Source: Cyclina sinensis (lineage: Eukaryota > Mollusca > Bivalvia > Venerida > Veneridae). From it: 64,000 bases of DNA. Under the pieces are notes generated by a model. That model had not been told where the DNA came from, made no database searches, and saw only the letters and a list, made by a program, of their open reading frames with translations. Location: contig JAAONU010000004.1 in NCBI GenBank assembly GCA_012932295.1, forward strand, positions 22,390,872-22,454,871, given 5' to 3'. Positions 25,092 to 34,696 of the stretch are shown here, piece by piece. The position numbers and the translations under genes are program-made. How positions within the stretch are numbered: position 1 is the stretch's first letter; each line of letters opens with the position of its first letter.

Positions 25092-26120
25092 ATGTTTGCG
25101 TTAATTTATACCGCTTTTCATTAAATATGCTTCAAATAAATTCTTAAGTGATCGGTTGCTCATTTGTCTGTACGTTCATTTTGTTGATGACCTTTATTTT
25201 TTTTCAATCACATTTGTATAATTTTTGCTTAACAGTTTGTGATGTAAACTTTAAGCGTTTGTAATTCAGAAACTTTTTTGAAGGCAGATTTGTGTACTCA
25301 AAATTTAATGGATCATGTAAAAATGAAGGCTTAAGCAATGTTACTAGAGGAGTAAAAATAAGAAGTTGGATACACATCGAAAATCATCTTAAATACATTT
25401 TATATATATTTTTTGCTCGTCTGGGTATACAGTGCGGGTCATATTTTAAAAATATACGTCGGTCAGCAAATTATAAGTTTTCGGAAAATCTTACTCTGCT
25501 ACTTCTTATGTACCTAAAATTATCCTGAAAAGATGAAAAAAATGCATCAAAATAAGACTCGTGAGAAATTTATTTCCCTTTTTTATATCAGCAATTCATT
25601 ATAAAACAGGTAAAAGGATACACAAAAGTTAAGGATCCTTAAACGTACACTTTCGTCATAAAAAAATACTTTAATACGATCAAGTACCATTGAGTGACGC
25701 AAACCTTTTTATCCTTAATTTGATATCTTCAATACATTAAAACAGATTTGTCTACAATATATGGATAATTAAATTCTTCGGATAATCTGGGATATTTTTG
25801 TCACAAGTGGAGAGTTTTGTTTGTTACATGATCTAATATAATTGTATAAAAAGTTATATAGAAAGGATTAAACAAATGCTTGCTTAAGCCCTAATGGCTC
25901 CTGATGACTGCCTATCATAAACACATTACATATGATTACTGAAAATAAAGGTAAGGTAATGAACTTAAAGCAAATTGATACAAAAATATTCAGAAATGAT
26001 GTTTTGCTTTTTTGCACATAAATTTGACTAGGTGTATCACCAAATAAATCCGCATGTTAGATTATACTATTTCGTATGGTATGAAATAACTCTATCTGAA
26101 TACTTGAAAATATTTTTAAA

Positions 26121-28280
26121 CAAGAGGGCCATGATGGCCCTGGATCGCTCACCTGAGTACTTAAGCTGTAGGTTTGCTGTTAAGCAGTATTTCATTTTTT
26201 AATTGAAAATATGTAAGTGCCTACAAACCAAATATGTAAAATATCAGTCAATAAATAAAGACTCTATGACAGAAAGTAGAAATATCTATCATAAGCTATG
26301 GTGACCTTGACCTTGACCCAGTGACCTCAAACTCTACCCATAGGTAGACGTCCATGCAAGGAACCTATATACTAAATATCAAAGATATTGGTCTATAAAT
26401 GAAGGCTCTATGAGGTACAGTAGATAAATCTATTTTTAGCCTCCGTGACCTTTAACCTAATCTAATAATTTCAAAAAGCTTGATAAAGCTTGCTTCATGC
26501 CAAATTATAAAATTCTAGGCCTTGTGGTTTTAGACAAGGAGATTTTTAAAGATTTTCTTCTATACTGCTATTTAAAACTTGTGACCCCTCGGGCAGGGCC
26601 AATAGTGACCCCGGGGACATTTTTCAAACAAACTAGGTAAAGGTTCACTAGACAATGCTGCATACCAAATATCTAAGCTGTAGGCATTGAGGTTTCCAGT
26701 AAGAAGATTTTTAAAGATTGCCTTTTTTACATATTAAGGGCCCCCGGGGCAGGGCCAATTTTGACCCCGGGGCCAACATATAAACAATACTGGTAAAGGT
26801 TCTCAACACAATACTCCAGACTAAATATCTAAGGTCTAGTCCTATTAGTTTGGAAGAAAAATGATTTTTCATGTTTTTCCTATATAACTATAGGTAAACC
26901 AAGAGAACCCTGGGGCGTGGCTAATTTTAACCCAGGGGACATAATTTTAACAAACTTGGTAGACATCCACTAGACAATGCTGCATACCAAATATCTAAGC
27001 TGTAAGCATTGAGGTTTCCAGTAAGAAGATTTTTAAATATTGCCTTTTTTACATATTAAGGGCCCCCGGGGTTGTGCCAATTTTGACCCCGGGGCCAACA
27101 TATAAACAATACTGGTAAAGGTTCTCAACACAATACTCCACACCAAATATCTAAGGTCTAGTCCTATTAGTTTCGGAGAAAAATGATTTTTCATGTTTTT
27201 CCTATATAACTATATGTAAATCAAGAGAACCCTGGGGCGTGGCCAATTTGACCCAGGGGACATAATTTGAACAAACTTGATAGAGGTCTACTAGACAATG
27301 CTACATACCAAATATCTAAGCTGTAGGCATTGTGGTTTATGAGAAGAAGACTTTTAAAGATTTCCTTTATAAGCCTATGTAAAATCAATTGACCCCCAGG
27401 GTGGGGCCTATTTTGACCCAGTGGCTTTGATTTGAAGAAACTTAGTAGAGGTCCACTGGACAATGCTGCACACCAAATATCTAAACTCTAGGCCTTGCTG
27501 TTTCTGACAAGAAGATTTTTTAAAGTTTTTCCTATATAACTCTATATAAAACAAATGACCCCTGGGGCAGGGCCATTTTTGACCCAGGAGCCATGATTTG
27601 AACAAACTTGGTAGAGGTCTACTAGACAACGCTGCACACCAAATATCTAAACTCTAGGCCTTGCAGTTTCTGATAAGAAGATTTTTTTAAAGTTTTTCCT
27701 ATATAACTCTATGTAAAACATGTGACCCCCGGGGCTGGGCCATTTTTTACCCAGGAGCCATGATTTGAACAAACTTGGTAGAGGTCTACTGGACAATGCT
27801 GCACACCAAATATCTAAACTCTAGGCTTTGTGGTTTCAGACAAGAAGATTTTTAAAGTTTTTCCTATATAATTCTATGTAAAACTAGTGACCCCTGGGGC
27901 AGGGCCATTTTTGACCCAGGGGTCATGATTTGAACAAACTTGGTAAAGGTCCACCTGATGATGCTTCATACCAAATATCTAAGCTCCAGGCTTTGTAGTT
28001 CTGGAGAAGAAGATTTTTAAAGTTCCAACTTTGAAAATCTAGTTTTAGCTCCTGTGGCCTAGAAATGCAATGGACCTAAACCATTTGAAAAATTTTGGTA
28101 AAGCTTCATGCAAGTAACATTCCTGCCAAGTTTCAGGAAGATTGGACTAGCAGTTCAGGAGAAGAAGTTGTTTGAAGAAAAAGTTGACGTCGTACGCACG
28201 GACGGACGGACGGCGGACGACGGACATCAGGCGATCACAAAAGCTCACCTTGAGCACTATGTGCTCAGGTGAGCTAAAAA
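26121..28280 (+). mobile_element. Element A1: hairpin-capped interspersed element with ~165-bp core repeats
   Basis: The head hairpin GGGCCATGATGGCCC is at 26126-26140, followed by GCTCACCTGAG. About nine core units of about 165 bp recur (CCCGGGGCAGGGCCA, CAATGCTGCA, CCAAATATCTAA). A (ACGG)n stretch precedes a tail hairpin at 28242-28275, AGCTCACCTTGAGCAC / GTGCTCAGGTGAGCT. The 5' GCTCACCTGAG is inverted at the 3' end. No protein is coded. The architecture resembles tandem-repeat-cored Helentron-associated elements described in bivalves, but that assignment is inference. Confidence 0.7.
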
Positions 28281-28834
28281 CTGGTCTCATTTCAATATTT
28301 ATAAATAAGTTAACATTCATGTTTAATTTACCACATTTGCCGTCGATGAACCATTTGCTTATGTATAGCAATCTGTCATTATGATTTTCTCCACAAAACG
28401 GGAACAATTTAATCACTTTTGTCTGCCTGAACATATATAAGATTTCGAGTATTAGCAAGTAATTCTGAACTAGGAAATAATTTAAATACGAAGATGAACA
28501 CAAAAACGTACAGTTTTCTAAGTTGTCAAATCTTTGTTACTTTTTTGGCATTTTACCTATAGTACATCTTGGACAATATGGCTAGGACTAAAACTGAATT
28601 AACATGCTTTACAGAAAGAATGTCTGTAAAGAAGATGTACCAGTAATGAGAGTTAAACCAGAAAGTATTCAAAACTTTGTTTGTTTACCCTATACTTTTA
28701 AAAAAAAGTTCGAATAATCATTTACGGATGCATTTACAATTACACAAAAACGAATATTAGAAGAAAAAAGAAAACAAAATGTATACCCTGCCTGACCAGG
28801 TTAACGATATCTTTGATGTGTTGAAAATACTGTA

Positions 28835-29095
28835 AATCTTACGTGGCCTAGTGGTTAAGGCGTCCTATTACGGAGCGGGAGGTCGAAGGTTCGAGTTCTG
28901 TTCGAGGCTTGTTCTGATGCGGCCGGTTGGTGAGCCGCCAGCTAGTTCAAGAATGGTTACCGATTGCCTGTCCGCCTGGCGCCTGGCACATAGGATAAGG
29001 GATCGGGGAGTAAATGTGTACACTCAAAAGAGGTGTCTCATAAGCCTGGGAGGCTAGCCCTTTCAGTAGGGGTGACACTATAATAAACAAGCACT
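28835..29095 (+). mobile_element. tRNA-derived SINE just upstream of the LRR gene
   Basis: The head GTGGCCTAGTGGTTAAGGCG is a clear tRNA A-box region; GAAGGTTCGAGTTCTG is the B box. A body of about 180 bp follows, ending near GGGGTGACACTATAATAAAC. It lies about 160 bp before the likely 5'-UTR acceptor of the LRR gene. Confidence 0.72.
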
Positions 29096-29282
29096 TTTAC
29101 ATACATGCAGCATTTCTTATCTTTTCCTTTGTCTTACCTGATTTGTTGAAGAGATGTTCAACAGTCTGTTGTCCGTCTGATATAATAAACACTTTACAAT
29201 TAGTTCAATTAACGGATATGATACCTTTATCTTTCTTTCCTTTCTTTTTTCCAGAAATATGGTTTGAATCTTTACAAGCAGA

Positions 29283-31466
29283 ATGTGTGCGGACAGATTT
29301 ATGGTTAGTGTACATCCGCAAATACTAGATCATCAACACAAATATAAGATATACCACCTCAGAAAGAAGGTAAAGGTTCCTGCCAGTACAGCGAATCTAG
29401 ACATGAAGTCTGTAATCTCAGAAGATGACAACGTATCACATGATCAGATAGGGTCATCAACATTGCAGGAAAATGATGGAACATTCGATCACGTGACTGA
29501 TTACAGCAACAACGACGCGTGTGCAACGGGAGACGACACACAGGCTGATCCACAGACTGACACAAGGAACGGGGTGATAACAGACTATGAAAATGCCTGT
29601 AGGCTGTATAATATATTGCCTTTATCGTGCATAGCCCAAGGACTACTCCGTGAGACACTGACATGTAAGTCAGTACGGTTACGGGACTATGATTGCAGAG
29701 CAATATGTCAAGCTCTGCTTAATAATCGCTTCGTGGAAAGATTAGATTTTCAAGAGAATTACATGGGCCCAGAACCTTCTCTGCACTTTGCTGATGTCAT
29801 TCAAGTAAGCACATTTCTGACTCATATTAAACTCGCAGACAATGGGATCAAGTCGGAGGGGGCAAAGGTTATTTGCAAATCAGCAAGTATGAACCCGAAG
29901 ATTGTAAGTTTGGACTTGTCTGGTAATGGTTTAGTGGAAAGTGATGGTGTCTATATACAAAGCTTACTTGAAAACTCAAATAATCTAAGAGAACTCTTTC
30001 TTGCCCGAAATCATTTAATGGACATTGGAGTCAGACATATCGCTGTAGGTTTAAAGAGCACAACTTCACTAAAAGTTCTCGACTTAAGCTGGAATCATAT
30101 AAGACTTAAAGGGGCAACTGCCATTTGCGGAGCTTTAGGAAGGGAATCTTCAATTGAAAACCTGAATCTTGCATGGAACGGTCTAAACAAATTTGGTGCC
30201 AAGCGACTGTCACTTGCCTTAAAGAAGAACAGCACGTTAACAGAGTTAGATATATCGTGCAACAGGCTATCAGAAGCTTATATATTAGACATTCTTCAGG
30301 GTCTCCAAAATAATTCAACGTTAAAAATACTACGAATTGGCCTCAACCACGTGTCTCCAGCCGCAGCCCGCCATGTTTTAAAAGCAATCCACACTAACAA
30401 AACATCTGGTATTAAACTTTTGGACATGGGCACGCAAGAGGTTTACGATGATTTTGAATACCTATACAAGGACCTACAGAAAGAGCGCCAAATCACAGTC
30501 ATATACGGTTCTGTTTGGAATTCTGACAGGACCTCATTCGCTGAACGACCGGCATACGACAAAGAACTCGTGCTTTTATCATGTAACCCACTGACTGTGC
30601 TCATGGAATGCATGAGACTACAGAGCATGCGCTTACTCGATTTCTTCAAGTGGTTGGATGTAGATAATGACAATCATTTATGTATCAATGAGCTTTGTGA
30701 TGGAATGGTACGGGTGGGAATTCCTTTGCACCGAAAGACGTTACTTCGCTTGCTGCATAAACTTGATCTAGACAATAACAACCTCCTCGATTTCAAAGAG
30801 ATGATGGCAGCGTTCAATACACATAGAGAAAATGTTCGCAAAGAGCTGGCAGAACACTCGGGGTGTGATTTTGAGCAAACAGAAATTGGAAAAATATCAA
30901 CTACCATCAGAAAACTCATGGAAAAAAAGAACGCACTGAAAAAAACTAACAACGAAGCTAAGACTAGAATGAGAAGAGGGAGCATGTTAGCAACGTCCAT
31001 GTCGTATGAAAGAAAGGATGTTTCTCTTTCAAATACTAGAGACCGAAGAAACTCTCGCACCTTTCTTCCACAATTCGCTACAGTCCCTTTAAAACGTGCC
31101 AATACGTCTATAGATGGGCACTCACTCAAAGCTATACCAGAATATCAACAACACGTAGATGGTCTCAGCTCAAAAACAAGCAAAATGTTAGAAGAAACAA
31201 CTGCGTCGCCTAATACAGAAATAGATGAATCACGTTTTTCTGGTTCTCTACCAGCGAAAGAAAGCGATGCATTACCTTCCCTACTGTGGAAAAAAGTAGA
31301 CACATCAACAATGGCGACACCTTCATTAGCGGTTGAATACCCTGTTATTCATGGTGAGCACGATCCAAAAATGAAGACAGTAAAATTTCCTGATGTACAC
31401 ACTGTGACAAACCATTCCAAAGCAGCAACACTAGTATCAAAACAACTGTGGGATTCAACGTTTTGA
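29283..31466 (+). CDS. LRR and EF-hand protein, LRRC74-like, single coding exon
   Basis: An uninterrupted 727-residue frame. After a polar N-terminus (1 to about 125), about eight ribonuclease-inhibitor-type leucine-rich repeats span roughly residues 130-385, with cores such as LDLSGN, LDLSWN, LNLAWN and LDISCN. Two EF-hand loops follow at 459-470 (DVDNDNHLCINE) and 495-506 (DLDNNNLLDFKE), both with the acidic residues needed for Ca2+. The C-terminus is basic and Ser/Thr-rich. LRR followed by paired EF-hands resembles LRRC74-type proteins; molecular function is not known from sequence. The start is chosen because TGA lies in frame at 29265, just after a strong acceptor (pyrimidine tract then AG at 29253-29254), so a spliced 5' UTR is likely. 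Later Met residues (for example codon 7) remain possible. Confidence 0.88.
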   Translation: MCADRFMVSVHPQILDHQHKYKIYHLRKKVKVPASTANLDMKSVISEDDNVSHDQIGSSTLQENDGTFDHVTDYSNNDACATGDDTQADPQTDTRNGVITDYENACRLYNILPLSCIAQGLLRETLTCKSVRLRDYDCRAICQALLNNRFVERLDFQENYMGPEPSLHFADVIQVSTFLTHIKLADNGIKSEGAKVICKSASMNPKIVSLDLSGNGLVESDGVYIQSLLENSNNLRELFLARNHLMDIGVRHIAVGLKSTTSLKVLDLSWNHIRLKGATAICGALGRESSIENLNLAWNGLNKFGAKRLSLALKKNSTLTELDISCNRLSEAYILDILQGLQNNSTLKILRIGLNHVSPAAARHVLKAIHTNKTSGIKLLDMGTQEVYDDFEYLYKDLQKERQITVIYGSVWNSDRTSFAERPAYDKELVLLSCNPLTVLMECMRLQSMRLLDFFKWLDVDNDNHLCINELCDGMVRVGIPLHRKTLLRLLHKLDLDNNNLLDFKEMMAAFNTHRENVRKELAEHSGCDFEQTEIGKISTTIRKLMEKKNALKKTNNEAKTRMRRGSMLATSMSYERKDVSLSNTRDRRNSRTFLPQFATVPLKRANTSIDGHSLKAIPEYQQHVDGLSSKTSKMLEETTASPNTEIDESRFSGSLPAKESDALPSLLWKKVDTSTMATPSLAVEYPVIHGEHDPKMKTVKFPDVHTVTNHSKAATLVSKQLWDSTF

Positions 31467-31635
31467 TGCTGAGCGACTGAAACTGAAGTCTGTAAAACGA
31501 TTCTAATTGAACAACATGTTAATTATCTTTAGTTTTTGGTAAGGAATGTGCAGCTATCTATATAAATCCGAAGAAGGCCCAACGTTACAATATATTTTAC
31601 TTAATTTGGACGTAAGTGACAATGCAGAAACCTGT

Positions 31636-31641
31636 AATAAA
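31636..31641 (+). terminator. Polyadenylation signal of the LRR/EF-hand gene
   Basis: Canonical AATAAA about 170 nt after the stop codon, followed by a GT-rich tract. Confidence 0.6.
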
Positions 31642-31937
31642 GTGTTTGCACAATCTTGTCATTTCATTTTACAAAACGTAGACTGTCTCTTAAGTTTCGC
31701 TAAACTTTTGACATGAATTTACTGTACACCCCATGCTTACCAATCGCCGTAACTTACGAAATTGATGACAGATTTAGTCACCGAACTACGGTGAAGAATA
31801 ACAGATAACTCTTTGATCTGCTGTTAACTTTATTAAGACGAAAACAACTGAAACACTGTCCCTGTCAAACTTGGTAATAACATGCTTAACAAAAACTCAA
31901 AAAGATGTGTACGTATACAAGTGTGTCACCGATTATT

Positions 31938-32215
31938 TCTATATACTACTAGAATATTCTAGAATATACTACCAAAATACACTACTAGAATATACTACTA
32001 GAATATACTACCAGAATATACTACTAGAATATACTACTAGAATATACTACCAGAATATACTGCTAGAATATACTACCAGAATATACAAGAAAATACTAGA
32101 ATATACACTAGAATATACACTAGAATATACTACTAGGATATACTACTAGTATATATAGAAAATGCTAGAATATACTACTAGAATACACAACTAGAATATA
32201 CTAGAATATACAATA
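31938..32215. repeat. AGAATATACTACT minisatellite
   Basis: About 18 units of 13-15 bp, AGAATATACTACTAG/CCAG, with internal variation. The 92-codon ORF through it has repetitive IYYQN/LLEYT content and is a by-product. Confidence 0.9.
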
Positions 32216-32984
32216 TTTTTTGCTAATAAATTATTACATCTAAGAGAATACCTTTATAAAGACACCAGTTTTACTGTGACTCATAAAAGTGTTTCTACAA
32301 AGCAGTTTTTGTAACTTAAAGATAGTTTTTGTTCAGTGAAGTTTGGGTCATCCCGTTTGTGCGTTTGGCCTACCTCATTCATATTTGACTACATGTGTTG
32401 CCGCTAAACACAATTACATATATCAACAAACAGAGAAACACACAAGTCATAACAATAACAACAAACGTAAATAAACAAACAAACTACAGGGTGAGTAATA
32501 TAGCTGCCCATATGTACATTCTGAAAATATGAAATCAAATTGTGTGCACAGGTGTATATTAACATAGTCAAAGGAAGTACACTCGTTGTGTAGCGAAGGA
32601 TAGATGAAATATCCATCTATTTGTACGGAAAAGAAGTCCTCGAATCCTGTGTGCGCTAAAAAGGGGGCTCAAGTAAACAAATGTGGTATGGTTTCATCAA
32701 TTTCTAAAAATACTTAACAACTGTATGAAAAAAGAAGACATTTTTAATGTTATAAAGAGATATCAGATAGATATATTTCATTTTGCGTTCATAAAATCGT
32801 TTAAAACAGTTGTTTTGAGTATTAAAACAATAAAGAATCATGCTGAAGTAATTAAGAAAAATATGCTCTTTGGGGTTAATAAAATCACTTTCATTCGATA
32901 AATTTAAGTCAATACCATATAATTAGCTAAATGTATGTTCGTCTGGTTTAAAAAAAACAAGCAAATGCACATGTTGTTAAGACA

Positions 32985-33166
32985 GGGAAAGATTGGAATT
33001 TCAAGGTAATATATTGGCCCAGAGCCTGCACTTCCCTTTTCATTCAAGAATGCATATTTCTGACTTATATTAAGCAGAAAATTTGCTCTAGTCAAAGGGT
33101 GCAAAGTTTAAATGCAAACCCGAGGATTGTAAGCTTGGACTTGTTTAGTAATGTTCTGGTAGGGCA
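32985..33166 (+). pseudogene. Decayed partial copy of the LRR/EF-hand gene
   Basis: Collinear with 29736-29935 of the intact gene: shared GGAAAGATT, GGCCCAGA, TTTCTGACT.ATATTAA, ACCCGA.GATTGTAAG and TTGGACTTGT. Several deletions break the frame. Only the segment encoding the second to fourth LRR survives. Same orientation, about 1.5 kb downstream of the source gene's stop. Confidence 0.8.
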
Positions 33167-33739
33167 GATGTTAAAATATCACTAAATAAATGTATTTGTT
33201 CTGTTGAAAGGTGTTTTGTTATTATGTAAAGGAACAGCTATACTAGAAAGTATATTTTATTTACATGCCATTGTATGTATCACCCACATCTGGAATAAAA
33301 ATCTGTTACTTTTGCTTCACATGATTTCTGGACATTCACCTTGTGTTCGGGTAATGTCTCTTGTTAATATGAACACTTATATAACTTTATCTGCTTTTGA
33401 AAAATGTATCAGCAATCTGAAAAAAAAAGTTTTTAAATTCAGCATTTGCCAGATACCAGTTCCGTGCAAGTATGTACACCTGTTTAGTTTCAAGTACTTG
33501 ATGCCTTAGGGAAATTCATTTGTGCAACACCGCTTTGCATTTCTTTTGAATAACACTGTTTTGCTGGTAGTACATACGAAATTGAGATTTTTAAATAGTA
33601 TACTAATAGAGCTAAAACATAAATCAGCTAGTATAAAATTAGATATAAAAATATATGAAATCTATATACATAATTATTAAAACGCGCTGACTGAAATACT
33701 TCTGTCTGCCTATATGAGTCTATCGTTGGTACCGGTGTC

Positions 33740-33990
33740 CCTTATGACCGACGCCCTACATGAAGAGTTTGTTATAAGGTAGTAGGGTTAGTGCACGATA
33801 CAGTAAGTATCCCATTCCAGAGAGTTACCACTTTTTTATGCTAATTGTTAAACACCGATACATGGAATCTCGACTTTACATCTCAAACAAATTTGTATAG
33901 TGAAGAAGCGTGGGCAGGATGTCAAACTCGCGACACCTGGATTACAAAGCCTGTACGTTACCACTAGACCCTTGACCCGCTCCATGTGAA
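33740..33990 (-). mobile_element. SINE-like segment, minus strand
   Basis: The minus strand carries GGGTCTAGTGGTAACG and a degenerate B box, GCGAGTTTGACATCC. Divergent, boundaries unsure. Confidence 0.35.
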
Positions 33991-34531
33991 TTATGTTGAC
34001 TTAGGAATGTTAGTCATGAAAAACAGTTATTACTTATGGGTATAAAATACACGATACTGCTGTACTCCTGAGCTGATACAGGTGAGTTAAATATAGACGA
34101 ATGCTAGTAATGTGAAAAGTTCTTACTTTTTTTTGGCTACATATGTTTTTAGTATCTCACTCATTTAGTGTGATAAATGAATACTACGCATCTTTATATA
34201 CCAGATAACTGAAAATCGATAAAATAATGTATTTCGATGTATGAGAGAATGCCCTGGGTGTGAAATACTAAAGGCTATTTGTATTACTAAATGAGTATCT
34301 TCTTCTTTGAAAGACGTTGTTTCAAAGCTTGTAATCTCATTTCTGATAAATAGTGAAATAACATCTGTTGTAATACTGTTCATACAAACGTTTCTCTGTG
34401 TTTTAAAACTATGGAGAAAAAAAGGCCTAGAGTTAACTGGAGAAGTTTTCGATGTCAACAAAATTGAGAACATGTAGATATTAATTGTGCAGATGGTCCT
34501 CGAGATCCCATTCCTAGACCAGAATATACGG

Positions 34532-34696
34532 TCACCAGTCTAACTTCATGTCTGATTTGCTCCAGACATATTTACCGCCCCTCTTGAAGAACATCCTTTC
34601 ATCAAATCCACTGAACTTGAGCGCGTTCTCAACACCCACATCAAGCAGAGACTTCGATGGTTCTTTCAAGCCCTTCGTGCAGTCCAGAAATCGCAT
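34532..34696 (-). CDS. RSAD2: Viperin exon 7: C-terminal domain and stop
   Basis: Encodes [20 protein letters not shown] through [11 protein letters not shown] to KLDW and TGA at 34534-34532. The C-terminal Trp is the residue needed for the cluster-loading partner CIAO1 in vertebrate viperin (family knowledge). No clear AATAAA was found downstream on this strand. Confidence 0.95.
   Translation of the reverse strand: MRFLDCTKGLKEPSKSLLDVGVENALKFSGFDERMFFKRGGKYVWSKSDMKLDW

Larger units (their letters stand above)
19332..26120. other. Intergenic region downstream of the mucin-like gene
   Basis: No exon chain or conserved protein is recognisable. It contains a minus-strand SINE-like copy (about 19440-19600), a possible second one near 20880-20930, a (TTG)n run at 21096-21114, a plus-strand SINE (about 21335-21520), AATA-type repeats (about 23763-23812), GAAC/GAAG repeats (about 24122-24165), ATT-type repeats near 24660-24700 and a 29-bp array. 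Short ORFs here have no recognisable domains. Confidence 0.6.

Noticed and set aside
27221..27629. Minus-strand ORFs of 73-80 codons
   Set aside because: They fall in the 165-bp core units of element A1 and repeat one another.
28851..28925. A functional tRNA gene
   Set aside because: A and B boxes are clear, but the acceptor arm is unpaired and a ~180-bp non-tRNA body follows, as in a SINE.
31871..32149. 92-codon ORF rich in IYYQNILLEYT
   Set aside because: Translation of the AGAATATACTACT minisatellite, without flanking coding signals.
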